A DNA stretch of 42,095 nucleotides from the NCBI GenBank assembly GCA_015064725.1, contig SVRQ01000015.1, positions 1 to 42,095 of the forward strand, written 5' to 3'. Below the pieces are notes generated by a model. The model ran no database searches. It saw only the letters and a list, made by a program, of their open reading frames with translations, and was not told the origin of the DNA. Of the stretch, positions 33,534 to 42,056 are shown one piece after another. How positions within the stretch are numbered: the first letter of the stretch is position 1; the number at the start of each line of letters is the position of its first letter. Made by a program: the position numbers and the translations under genes. The DNA comes from Oscillospiraceae bacterium. GTDB taxonomy: Bacteria > Bacillota > Clostridia > Oscillospirales > CAG-272.

Positions 33534-33551
33534 ATCAACGGAGGACTTAAA

Positions 33552-33782
33552 ATGCGTAAACACCGCAAAGACGATAACTTGGAAAAGGTGTGCGCTTTTT
33601 GCGAATACGGAACGCTTCTCCCCGCGGATGCACAGGGAAATACGTTCGTGCTTTGCAAAAAGAACGGAATGGTCAAGGATACTTCCGTATGCCGCAAATT
33701 CAGCTATGATCCCTTGAAAAGAAATCCCGCGGGCAACAAGATGCTGCCCGAAATGGAAGCTGTAGATATTGACGAGCTTTAA
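33552..33782 (+). CDS. Small four-cysteine (zinc-ribbon-like) protein
   Basis: 76 residues. CAFC at residues 14-17, then C35 and C47, suggest a small metal-binding fold; CRKFSYDPLKR near the end is a segment I recall from uncharacterised clostridial proteins. GGAGG (33540-33544) lies seven bases before the ATG, immediately after the structured RNA. An in-frame ATG 14 codons upstream lies inside the closing stem of that RNA and lacks a ribosome binding site. The stop codon is seven bases before mutS2, so the two are cotranscribed. Function unknown. Confidence 0.85.
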   Translation: MRKHRKDDNLEKVCAFCEYGTLLPADAQGNTFVLCKKNGMVKDTSVCRKFSYDPLKRNPAGNKMLPEMEAVDIDEL

Positions 33783-33789
33783 ACCGAAT

Positions 33790-36189
33790 ATGGAAAACAC
33801 GAAATTTGCGGGCGCAGTCCGCACACTTGAATTTGATAAAATACGCGAAAGGCTTGCACACTTTGCTCCTACAGAAGGCTCAAAGGCTCTTGCCCGTTCG
33901 CTTATGCCCGTAACGTCCGCCTCTGTTGTGAAAAAGCTGCTTGCCGAAACGGATGCGGCGTATTCCTGCCTTGCTTCAAAGGGAATGCCTCCCTTTGGCG
34001 GTGTCAGCGATATCACGGATGCCGTGATGCGCGCCGAACGCGATGCGTCGCTCACTCTTCCGGAGCTTCTTGCCGTGGCGAGGATACTTTCCGCCACGCG
34101 CGCACTGAAGGACTACAACAGCTTTGACCACAAGGATGAGGTAACGGCACTGGACGATTATTTTTTCCGTCTTGTTCCGCAGAAGCACCTTGAGGACGAG
34201 ATAAATTCTGCGATAATAGGGCCCGAAACGCTTGCGGATACCGCATCCGACGAGCTTTATAACATCCGCAGAAAAATGCGCGCTGCGGAAAACCGCGTGC
34301 GCGAAAACCTGCAAAAATACGTGACGGGCGGCACTTATGCAAAATATTTGCAGGATCAGATAATAACGATGCGCGACGGAAGATACGTTATCCCCGTCAA
34401 GCTGGAATACAAAAACGAAATAAAAGGTCTTGTCCACGATACGTCCGCTTCGGGCTCCACCCTTTTCGTAGAGCCGATGTGCGTTGTTGAAACCAACAAC
34501 GAGATCCGCGTGCTCGAGGGCAAGGAAAAGGACGAGATCGAACGCATAATCGCAATACTTTCCGCGAAGGTCGGCGCTGTCGCGGGCGTTGTCAAGGCTG
34601 ATTATGAAATAATAACCGACCTTGCTTTTATATTTGCCAAAGCACAGCTTTCCTTCTCCTACAACGGTATGAGCCCCGAGATAACGAAGGAAAAAGGGCT
34701 GTTCCTTAAATCCGCAAGACATCCGCTTTTACCCAAGGAAACCGTTGTTCCCATAACCGTGAGCCTTGGAAAAGAGTTTGATACGCTCATTATCACGGGT
34801 CCGAACACGGGCGGTAAGACGGTAACGCTCAAAACCCTCGGTCTTTTCGCACTTATGACTCAGGCAGGCTTGCATATTCCTGCAAGCGACGGCTCGACAA
34901 TGTGCGTTCTCGACGAGATACTTGCCGATATCGGCGACGAGCAGAGCATAGAGCAATCCCTTTCCACTTTCTCCTCCCATATGGTGAAGATAGTGGATAT
35001 CCTGGGCGGGGTGAGCGAACATTCCCTTGTGCTTTTCGATGAGCTTGGCGCAGGCACCGACCCTATCGAGGGCGCGGCGCTTGCCACGGCGATAATAGAA
35101 GCTGTAAGAGAAAAGAACGCGCTTATTGCCGCGACCACGCACTATGTGGAGCTTAAATCCTTTGCTATGGATACCGAGGGCGTTTGCAACGCTTCCTGCG
35201 AATTTGACGTGGAAACGCTTCGCCCCACTTATAAGCTTATAATCGGAACGCCCGGCAAATCCAACGCTTTTGCAATTTCCGGCAAGCTCGGACTTCCGAA
35301 AGAGATACTTGAACGCGCCGAAAGATTTGTTTCGGGCGAGGACAAACGCTTTGAGCGAGTTATAGACAAGCTTGAGCACGAACGAATAAAAATGGAAAAA
35401 AGCAGGTCGGAGGCGGATATTCTCCTTTCTGAAATGACGGAAAAGAAAAAAACTTCCGACGACGAAGCCGAAAAACTGCTTGAAGAAGCCAAACGCGAGC
35501 TTGACAAAGCGCGCGAGCAGGCAAGGCGTATGGTGGAGGCTGCAAAGGCTTCCAGCGAGTTTATCTTTGCAGAGCTTGAAAAAGCGAAAAAGCAAAAGGA
35601 TAAAGAAAATCTTGCCGTGACTCTTGAAGAAACGCGCAAGGCTATACGCGCACACCTAAAAGAAAACAGCGATGAGATAGATCCCGTTTTCAAAACGGAA
35701 ATGGGAGATTATAAATTGCCCAGACCCCTTAAAACGGGTGACGGAGTTATCGTTGTCGATCTGAATAAAAAGGGCGAGGTCGTGTCGGCTCCCGATAACC
35801 GCGGCAACGTGATGGTAAGGGTCGGAAACGCAACGATGAAGCTCTCCTCATCACGCCTTATGCTCATAGACGGCAAAACGGTAATTTGCAAGGAAAAAGA
35901 AAAAAAGACGACTATCTCGCTTTACAAGGAACGCGCCGTGGAATCCTTTGCGCCGCAGCTTGATCTGCGCGGAAAGTATGGAGACGAGGCGTGCGAAATG
36001 GTGGATAAATATATAGACGACGCGCTTCGCGTTGGCGTTAAGACCATACGCATCGTACACGGTAAGGGTACTGGCGTGCTGCGCAGACGTATTACGGAAT
36101 TCCTTAAAACAGATAAGCGTGTGCTTTCCGTTCGCATAGGCGAATGGGGAGAAGGAGATACGGGTGTATCCATCGCAGAGCTGCGATAG
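33790..36189 (+). CDS. mutS2: Endonuclease MutS2 / ribosome-rescue factor
   Basis: 799 residues, normal for the family. The N-terminal MutS core and lever region is followed by the ATPase with Walker A TGPNTGGKT (about residue 336) and Walker B LVLFDELGAGTD. A coiled-coil arm spans about 510-625, and a C-terminal Smr domain (LDLRGKYGDEA and HGKGTGVLR, about 720-799) completes it. MutS2 (RqcU) has been shown to act on collided ribosomes in Bacillus as well as on DNA junctions. The ATG at 33790 has only a weak site (GACGAG); a TTG at 33769 overlapping the previous gene is an alternative, so coupling to the upstream gene is likely. Confidence 0.95.
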   Translation: MENTKFAGAVRTLEFDKIRERLAHFAPTEGSKALARSLMPVTSASVVKKLLAETDAAYSCLASKGMPPFGGVSDITDAVMRAERDASLTLPELLAVARILSATRALKDYNSFDHKDEVTALDDYFFRLVPQKHLEDEINSAIIGPETLADTASDELYNIRRKMRAAENRVRENLQKYVTGGTYAKYLQDQIITMRDGRYVIPVKLEYKNEIKGLVHDTSASGSTLFVEPMCVVETNNEIRVLEGKEKDEIERIIAILSAKVGAVAGVVKADYEIITDLAFIFAKAQLSFSYNGMSPEITKEKGLFLKSARHPLLPKETVVPITVSLGKEFDTLIITGPNTGGKTVTLKTLGLFALMTQAGLHIPASDGSTMCVLDEILADIGDEQSIEQSLSTFSSHMVKIVDILGGVSEHSLVLFDELGAGTDPIEGAALATAIIEAVREKNALIAATTHYVELKSFAMDTEGVCNASCEFDVETLRPTYKLIIGTPGKSNAFAISGKLGLPKEILERAERFVSGEDKRFERVIDKLEHERIKMEKSRSEADILLSEMTEKKKTSDDEAEKLLEEAKRELDKAREQARRMVEAAKASSEFIFAELEKAKKQKDKENLAVTLEETRKAIRAHLKENSDEIDPVFKTEMGDYKLPRPLKTGDGVIVVDLNKKGEVVSAPDNRGNVMVRVGNATMKLSSSRLMLIDGKTVICKEKEKKTTISLYKERAVESFAPQLDLRGKYGDEACEMVDKYIDDALRVGVKTIRIVHGKGTGVLRRRITEFLKTDKRVLSVRIGEWGEGDTGVSIAELR

Positions 36190-36196
36190 ATACACA

Positions 36197-36297
36197 GTGA
36201 AATATTTTGTGCGCGGCACAAAATGTGAAATGCGCTTTTCTGCGTGTGAAATTCACCCTTTCGGGTGAGTGAAATTCGGCGCATTGCGCCGAGTGAA
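36197..36297. repeat. Array of hairpins separated by GTGAAAT
   Basis: GTGAAAT begins at 36197, 36225, 36246 and 36269, and a partial GTGAA at 36293. Between them lie four different palindromes: ATTTTGTGC-GCG-GCACAAAAT, a weak GCGC...GCGT, TCACCC-TTTC-GGGTGA, and TCGGCGC-ATT-GCGCCGA. The spacers are 14-21 bases, so the period is 21-28 bases. The constant part is the linker and the variable part is the hairpin, the reverse of a CRISPR-like logic in size but similar in layout. Confidence 0.75.
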
Positions 36298-36489
36298 GAA
36301 AAGAAAAAATAAAAGATAAAAATAAATAACAGGGAACTTTTTAGAAGAGTTCTTTGGCTTACCTTTATGCGAAAAAGGTAGAGGAGGGGCTTGCTCCTCC
36401 GTTGAGAAAAGAAAAAATAAAAGATAAAAATAAATAACAGGGAACTTTTTAGGAGAGTTCTTTGGCTTACCTTTCTTGCAAGAAAGGTA
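36298..36489 (+). repeat. Two ~83-base direct repeats upstream of rhaB
   Basis: Copies at 36298-36380 and 36406-36489 are almost identical over their first 70 bases. Each ends in a palindrome: ACCTTT...AAAGGT in the first and the perfect ACCTTTCTTGCAAGAAAGGT in the second (36470-36489 approximately). The unit is A-rich then T-rich and could form a terminator-like element. Elements of this kind are, to my recollection, common in gut Clostridia genomes. Confidence 0.85.
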
Positions 36490-36509
36490 AGGAAAGGAGA
36501 AGATGAAAT

Positions 36510-37988
36510 ATGGCGAAAAAACTTAAAATGCTTGCTATCGACCTCGGAGCTTCCAGCGGCAGAGGCATCGTCGGCACTTTTGACGGCGAAAAGATAGCAC
36601 TTGCGGAAAACCACCGTTTCACGAATGATCCCACGATGGCGGCGGGTCAGTTCACTTGGGATATCCTTCGTATCTTCCACGAGATCAAGCAGTCTATCCG
36701 CAACTGCGCACTTTCAGAGGACAAGGACATTGCGTCGATCGGTATCGACACTTGGGGCGTTGACTTCGGTCTTCTCGGCAAGGACGGAAAGCTGCTTGCA
36801 AACCCCGTGCATTACAGAGATACAAGAACCGTCGGCGTTCCCGAAGAAGCCTTCAAGACCTTCCCCCGCGAAAAGCTCTATGACCTTACAGGTATTCAGG
36901 TAATGGATTTCAACTCCCTTTACCAGCTTCTTGCTTTGCAGAGAGATAACCCCGAGCTTCTCGGCATTGCAAAGGATATGCTCTTTGTACCCGACCTTCT
37001 CAACTATTTCCTCACGGGTAAGAAACAGACGGAATATACTATCGCATCCACATCCCAGCTCCTTGATGCAAGATCAAGAAATTGGTCAAGCGAAATAATC
37101 GAAAAATTCGGTCTTCCCAAGCACATCTTCTCCGACATCGTAGAGCCCGGTACGGTTTGCGGCAAGCTCCGCGACGACGTAAAAGAAGAATGCGGCGGTA
37201 TCGACCCCACAGTCATCTCCGTAGGCGCGCACGACACTGCTTCCGCAGTTGTTGCTGTTCCCGCAAAGAGCGATAAATTTATCTGGATAAGCTCCGGTAC
37301 TTGGTCCATTATGGGTACGGAAACCAAAGCTCCGCAGATCAGCGAAAGATCCTCTGCATATAACTTTACAAACGAGGGCGGCTACGAGGGTACGTTCCGC
37401 TTCTCCAAGAACATCACAGGTCTTTGGGTGCTCCAGGAATCCCGCAGACAGTGGATGCGCGAGGGTACAAAATACGGCTTCGGCGAGCTTGTTGAAATGG
37501 GCAAGGCTGCAAAGCCCCTCCAGAGCTTTATCAACCCCGACGATCCCAGATTCGGCGTTCCCGGTAACATTCCCAAGAAGATCCGCGAATATTGCGCGGA
37601 AACGAACCAGCCTATCCCCGAAACCGTAGGCGAGATAGTTCGCTGCATCAGCCAGAGCTTGGCTATGCGCTACAGATGGACGGTTGAAAAGATAGACGAA
37701 ATGGTTGGCGAGCGTATGCCCGCTATCAACATCGTTGGCGGCGGTACGCAGGACAAGCTTCTTTCCCAGCTTTCCGCAAATGCTTGCGGCAGACCCGTAT
37801 TCACAGGTCCCGTTGAAGCAACGGCACTTGGCAATATCGCGGCGCAGGCTATTGCAAACGGAGAGATCAAGGATCTCAAGGAAGCCCGCGAGGTTATTGC
37901 AAACTCCTTCGAGATCGAAGAATTCTATCCCGAAGACAATGCGGCGGAATGGGACGAAGCTTACGAAACTTTCAAAAAGCTTATCTGA
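36510..37988 (+). CDS. rhaB: Rhamnulokinase
   Basis: Phosphorylates L-rhamnulose to L-rhamnulose 1-phosphate. 492 residues, FGGY carbohydrate kinase fold: IDLGASSGRG at residues 10-19 is the ATP phosphate-binding loop, IDTWGVDFGLL the substrate-side motif of rhamnulokinases, and WISSGTWS and INIVGGGTQD the later nucleotide-binding motifs. AGGAGA lies upstream. First gene of a rhaB-rhaA-aldolase unit; 54 bases separate it from rhaA. Confidence 0.95.
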   Translation: MAKKLKMLAIDLGASSGRGIVGTFDGEKIALAENHRFTNDPTMAAGQFTWDILRIFHEIKQSIRNCALSEDKDIASIGIDTWGVDFGLLGKDGKLLANPVHYRDTRTVGVPEEAFKTFPREKLYDLTGIQVMDFNSLYQLLALQRDNPELLGIAKDMLFVPDLLNYFLTGKKQTEYTIASTSQLLDARSRNWSSEIIEKFGLPKHIFSDIVEPGTVCGKLRDDVKEECGGIDPTVISVGAHDTASAVVAVPAKSDKFIWISSGTWSIMGTETKAPQISERSSAYNFTNEGGYEGTFRFSKNITGLWVLQESRRQWMREGTKYGFGELVEMGKAAKPLQSFINPDDPRFGVPGNIPKKIREYCAETNQPIPETVGEIVRCISQSLAMRYRWTVEKIDEMVGERMPAINIVGGGTQDKLLSQLSANACGRPVFTGPVEATALGNIAAQAIANGEIKDLKEAREVIANSFEIEEFYPEDNAAEWDEAYETFKKLI

Positions 37989-38042
37989 CACAGTAAATAA
38001 TTTAACGAACATATAAACGAAATAAAAAAAGGAGAATGTAAA

Positions 38043-39299
38043 ATGAATACAAGATACGAATCCGCAAAACAGATCTATGCTTCCTTCGGTGTTGACACGG
38101 ATGCGGCTATTGCAAAGCTCAAATCTATTCCCGTTTCCCTCCATTGCTGGCAGGGCGACGACGTAAAGGGCTTTGACACAGACCCCACAAAGCCCCTCAC
38201 GGGCGGTATCCAGACAACTGGTAATTACCCCGGCCGCGCAAGAACTCCCGAAGAGCTTATGGCTGATATGGACAAGGTGCTTTCCCTCTGCCCCGGTGCA
38301 AAGAAGATAAACGTTCACGCTTCCTACGCTGTTTTTGAGGACGGCGAATGGGCGGACAGAGACAAGCTCGAACCCAAGCACTTTAAAAAGTGGGTGGAAT
38401 TTGCAAAAGCAAGAGGAATGGGTCTTGATTTCAATCCCACGTTCTTCTCCCATCCCAAGGCAAACGGACTTACACTTTCCCATCCCGATCCCGAAATAAG
38501 AAACTTTTGGATAGAGCACGGCAAAGCGTGCATCCGCATCTCCAAATACTTTGCGGAAGAAACGGGTATCCCTTGCGTTATGAATATCTGGACGGGCGAC
38601 GGCTTCAAGGATATTCCCGCAGACCGTATGGGCCCCAGAATGAGATATAAAGAGTCCATCGAGGCTATTCTTTCCGAGCCTTTTGACTTCAATATGGTAA
38701 AGCCCTGTGTTGAATCCAAGGTATTCGGCATCGGCGTTGAAGCTTACACTGTAGGCAGCGCGGAATTTGCCCTCAGCATTGCGGCTATGAACAAGGATAA
38801 GTGCCTTCCCCTTATGGACAACGGCCACTACCACCCCACGGAAGTTGTTTCCGATAAGATCCCCGCGCTCCTTTGCTTCTTCCCCGAGATCGCGCTCCAT
38901 ATCACACGCCCCATCCGTTGGGACTCCGACCACGTTGTTCTTTTTGACGATGAAACAAAGGAAATGGCAAAAGAGATCGTTCGCACAGGCTCTATTGACA
39001 GAGTTTATATGGCTCTTGACTATTTCGACGCAAGCATCAACCGTATCTCCGCTTGGACAGTCGGCTTCAGAAGCTGGCAGAAGGCTCTTCTTATGGCTCT
39101 TTGCACACCCAACGAAATGCTTGCAAAGCTTCAGGACGAGGAAAACTTCACAGAGCTTATGGTTATGCAGGAGGACGCAAAGCTTCTTCCTTTTGAAGAC
39201 GTTTGGGCTAAATACTGCGAAGAATGCGGCGTAGCTTCCGGTGCGGAATGGTTCGCAGAAGTTAAAAAATACGAAAAAGAAGTTCTCTCTTTGAGATAA
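38043..39299 (+). CDS. rhaA: L-rhamnose isomerase
   Basis: Converts L-rhamnose to L-rhamnulose in the cytoplasm. 418 residues, essentially the family length. VSLHCWQGDDVKGFD near residue 30, LDFNPTFFSHP, MDNGHYHPTE and HITRPIRWDSDHVV carry the conserved substrate and Mn/Zn ligands of the TIM-barrel. AAAGGAG precedes the start. It follows rhaB and precedes the aldolase, completing the three-step rhamnose pathway. Confidence 0.97.
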   Translation: MNTRYESAKQIYASFGVDTDAAIAKLKSIPVSLHCWQGDDVKGFDTDPTKPLTGGIQTTGNYPGRARTPEELMADMDKVLSLCPGAKKINVHASYAVFEDGEWADRDKLEPKHFKKWVEFAKARGMGLDFNPTFFSHPKANGLTLSHPDPEIRNFWIEHGKACIRISKYFAEETGIPCVMNIWTGDGFKDIPADRMGPRMRYKESIEAILSEPFDFNMVKPCVESKVFGIGVEAYTVGSAEFALSIAAMNKDKCLPLMDNGHYHPTEVVSDKIPALLCFFPEIALHITRPIRWDSDHVVLFDDETKEMAKEIVRTGSIDRVYMALDYFDASINRISAWTVGFRSWQKALLMALCTPNEMLAKLQDEENFTELMVMQEDAKLLPFEDVWAKYCEECGVASGAEWFAEVKKYEKEVLSLR

Positions 39300-39326
39300 A
39301 AAAATTTGATTTGCAAAGGAGAAAAT

Positions 39327-40619
39327 ATGGATTTCAGCATACTTCATCCTGCCGATCAGATAGTAACGATAATGAACCGTTTGTATTACTACGGTATGAC
39401 TACTATGACAGGCGGCAATCTTTCTATAAAAGACAGTGACGGAACTGTTTGGATAAGCCCCAGCGGCGTTGATAAAGGCAGCCTGCGCCGCGAAGATATT
39501 ATGCAGATCAAACCCAACGGAGAGATCGTGGGCATACACCGCCCCTCCGTTGAATATCCCTTTCACCTCGGCATCTACAAAAAACGTCCCGACCTTGGGG
39601 CTGTGCTTCACGCACACCCCACGGCTCTCGTTGCGTTCAGCTTGCTCCGCAAGATACCCAATACGTCTATAATTCCCGATGCAAAGCTTCTTTGCGGAAA
39701 GATATCCATCGCAGCTTATGCTTGCCCCGGCAGCGAAAAGCTCGGCGAAAATATCTCTGCGGAATTTGAAAAGGGAATAGATACGGTGCTTCTTGAAAAC
39801 CACGGCGTGGTTGTCGGTGCAAAGGATCTTTTCTCGGCGTTTATGAATTTTGAAACGCTCGATTATCTTGCAAGACTTGAAATAAACGCGGGCACGCTCG
39901 GCGGCGAGATACACACCATCTCCGATAAGCATATGGAAATATTCAAGCTCAGAACCTCCCCTATGCTCGATTTCTTCCATCCCAAGGTGCGCACCAGCGA
40001 AGAGCAGGCGGTGCGCCGCGATATGTGCGCGCTCATCAAGCGTGCTTACGGGGAACAGCTCTTTACAAGCGAGCAGGGAACTTTCTCTTGCAAGCTTTCG
40101 GACGGCTCGTTCATTATAACGCCTGCGGGACAGGACAGAGCTTATATTGAGCCCGAAGATCTTGTTCTTATCAAAGAAGGAAAATGCGAGGCGGGCAAGA
40201 CACCGTCCCGTTCCGTACTCTTCCATATGGATATGTACGAGCAGCACGAGGACGTCAAGACTATCATTATCGCCCATCCTCCGCATCTTATGGCTTTTGC
40301 CGTTACGGATAACGTGTTTGATGCACGTCTTATTCCCGAAAGCTATATCGCGCTCAAAACGGTAAGAAAATTCCCCTTTGGTTCTACATTTATGCAGCCT
40401 AAGCTGCTGGCGCACGAGTTCTCTCTCAAGAACCCCGTTGCGATAATCGAAAATGACTGCGCCATTGCCGCCGGAACGTCGCTTGCGAACGCATTCGACA
40501 GACTTGAGGTTATGGAATACAGTGCAAAGTCTCTTATTCAGGCGCAGAGTATTGCCGGCGACATCGTAAAGATAAGCGATGCCGAGGTGCAGGAAATAGA
40601 AAAAGTATTCAATCTCTGA
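39327..40619 (+). CDS. Fused double class II aldolase, probable rhamnulose-1-phosphate aldolase
   Basis: 430 residues, about twice a normal class II aldolase/adducin domain. The first domain (about 1-205) has the catalytic glutamate E76, zinc ligands H95 and H97 (HAHP) and H159 (ENHG). The second (about 215-430) keeps the fold but reads SVLFH where E76 is expected, IAHP for HAHP and ENDC for ENHG, so it is very probably inactive. By context it should split L-rhamnulose 1-phosphate into dihydroxyacetone phosphate and lactaldehyde; a fuculose-phosphate aldolase activity is possible. The start has AAAGGAG eight bases upstream. Twenty-seven bases follow rhaA. Confidence 0.88.
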   Translation: MDFSILHPADQIVTIMNRLYYYGMTTMTGGNLSIKDSDGTVWISPSGVDKGSLRREDIMQIKPNGEIVGIHRPSVEYPFHLGIYKKRPDLGAVLHAHPTALVAFSLLRKIPNTSIIPDAKLLCGKISIAAYACPGSEKLGENISAEFEKGIDTVLLENHGVVVGAKDLFSAFMNFETLDYLARLEINAGTLGGEIHTISDKHMEIFKLRTSPMLDFFHPKVRTSEEQAVRRDMCALIKRAYGEQLFTSEQGTFSCKLSDGSFIITPAGQDRAYIEPEDLVLIKEGKCEAGKTPSRSVLFHMDMYEQHEDVKTIIIAHPPHLMAFAVTDNVFDARLIPESYIALKTVRKFPFGSTFMQPKLLAHEFSLKNPVAIIENDCAIAAGTSLANAFDRLEVMEYSAKSLIQAQSIAGDIVKISDAEVQEIEKVFNL

Positions 40620-40655
40620 GTGAAGAGAAAAACGTATACAAAGAAAGGACTTTTT

Positions 40656-41768
40656 ATGGATTCTAAGTATTTCGGCAAATTAAGCGTCATAGGAATGAAG
40701 GGAAGCGAGCAGTTTCTCTCTTGCGTGGATGACTATCTCCACCAGTGGCGCGATGACACAGACGAAACGTACATCGTAAGGGCGGATTGCCCTCGTTTCG
40801 GCACGGGCGAAGGCAAGGGTATAATTCTTGAGACCCTCCGCGGACACGATACGTATATTTTTGCAGACGTTTTCAACTACGGCGTAAAATATAAGATGTA
40901 CGGTCAGATGGTTCCTATGAGCCCCGATGACCATTTTCAGGATCTCAAGAGAATGATCGGCGCTATCTCCGGTAAGGCACGCCGTATGTCCGTTATTATG
41001 CCTATGCTCTATGAGGGCAGACAGCATAAGCGCAGCGCACGCGAATCTCTTGACTGCGCAATTGCTCTTCAGGAGCTCGTTAGTATGGGCGTTTCCAACA
41101 TTATTACGTTTGACGCTCACGACCCCAGAGTTCAGAACGCTATACCGAGAAGCGGCTTTGACAACGTTCGTACCTCTTATCAGATGATAAAAGCGCTTAT
41201 CCGCGAATATCCGGATATAACGTTTGACCCTGCAAGCACTATGATCATCTCCCCTGACGAGGGCGGTATGGGCCGCGCTATGTATTATTCTTCCGTGCTT
41301 GGTATAGAGCTCGGTATGTTCTACAAGCGCCGCAACTATACCATCATCGTTGACGGCAGAAACCCCATCGAAGCCCACGAATTCCTCGGAAAATCCGTTC
41401 AAGGTAAGGATGCTATCATCGTTGACGATATGATCTCCTCCGGCGACAGCGTTATCGACGTTGCCGAGCAGCTCAAGGAAATGGGCGCAAGACGTATTTT
41501 TGTTTTCGCTACGTTCGGACTTTTCTGCAATGGCTGCAATCGCTTGGACGAGGCGTATAACAAGGGTCTTATTGACAGAATATTTACAACGAACCTTAAC
41601 TACCGTTCCGAGGATATAATCAGCCGTCCTTGGTATGCGGAGGTTAATATGTGCAAATATGTTTCCTATATTATAGATAGACTTAACCGCGACGAAACTA
41701 TGAGCGAGCTTCTTAATCCCGTTAAGAAAATACATTCTTTTGTTGATAATATCCGCGAAGGAAAATGA
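40656..41768 (+). CDS. prs: Divergent ribose-phosphate pyrophosphokinase (PRPP synthetase)
   Basis: 370 residues, longer than the usual ~315. The PRPP loop DAIIVDDMISSGDS, the catalytic YKRRNY flexible loop and the FDAHDPRVQNAIP strand (equivalent to DLHAxQIQGFF) are present. The N-terminal third differs strongly: ADVFNYGVKYKMYG replaces the usual QSTS segment, and MLYEGRQHKRSARES replaces the YARQDRK loop. It makes PRPP for nucleotide and amino-acid synthesis, or possibly uses a related sugar phosphate. AAAGGA lies upstream. It follows the aldolase by 36 bases but is functionally separate and ends at a terminator before the rRNA promoter. Confidence 0.88.
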   Translation: MDSKYFGKLSVIGMKGSEQFLSCVDDYLHQWRDDTDETYIVRADCPRFGTGEGKGIILETLRGHDTYIFADVFNYGVKYKMYGQMVPMSPDDHFQDLKRMIGAISGKARRMSVIMPMLYEGRQHKRSARESLDCAIALQELVSMGVSNIITFDAHDPRVQNAIPRSGFDNVRTSYQMIKALIREYPDITFDPASTMIISPDEGGMGRAMYYSSVLGIELGMFYKRRNYTIIVDGRNPIEAHEFLGKSVQGKDAIIVDDMISSGDSVIDVAEQLKEMGARRIFVFATFGLFCNGCNRLDEAYNKGLIDRIFTTNLNYRSEDIISRPWYAEVNMCKYVSYIIDRLNRDETMSELLNPVKKIHSFVDNIREGK

Positions 41769-41780
41769 ATTTAAAAAAGT

Positions 41781-41815
41781 CAAAAACAGCCGGGTGCGAT
41801 CTTGGCTGTTTTTGC
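41781..41815 (+). terminator. Intrinsic terminator of prs
   Basis: CAAAAACAGCC / GGCTGTTTTTG, eleven-base stem with a twelve-base loop, T-run within the right arm, 12 bases after the stop codon. Confidence 0.9.
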
Positions 41816-41984
41816 TTTGCTTTTAAAAAACGCAAAAAAATTTAAAAAAAGAATTAAATAAAATTGCGAAAAAGATGGAGAAAAGTCGGGTGCGAAGCGG
41901 GGGAAAGGCGGCTTTTAAAGGGAAATGTTGGTGAATGTTCACAATGGGGTGGGCTAAAAGCAGTAACATATAGACAAAAGCTCC

Positions 41985-42050
41985 AAATGCAAAAAAACTC
42001 GAAAAAAATTCAAAAAAAGTGTTGACAAAGTGAAAGGCTTGTGATATACT
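41985..42050 (+). promoter_or_regulatory. rRNA-type promoter with A-tract UP element
   Basis: TTGACA (42022-42027), a 17-base spacer, TATACT (42045-42050). Three phased A-tracts (about 41992-42018) precede the -35 box, the arrangement of UP elements at rRNA promoters. Transcription would begin near 42057. Confidence 0.85.
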
Positions 42051-42056
42051 AGTGGA

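Larger units (their letters stand above)
33196..33551. other. Region between ylbJ and the small cysteine protein
   Basis: No gene. It contains a promoter (33215-33243) and a large structured RNA element (33262-33533), both entered separately. The first 20 bases are A-rich. Confidence 0.85.
36190..36509. other. Repeat region between mutS2 and rhaB
   Basis: No gene in 320 bases. It holds an array of hairpins spaced by GTGAAAT (36197-36297), two ~83-base direct repeats (36298-36489), and a GAGGAG/CTCCTC hairpin between them. No convincing promoter for the rhamnose genes was seen. Confidence 0.8.

Noticed and set aside
36197-36297. CRISPR-like array
   Set aside because: The constant parts are only seven bases and the variable parts are palindromes, with no cas genes nearby. 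It is not a CRISPR array.
37086-40415. Very long open frame on the minus strand opposite rhaB-rhaA-aldolase
   Set aside because: It is the antisense shadow of three well-identified genes with clear ribosome binding sites and has no recognisable domain; long antisense frames arise from the codon bias of such genes.
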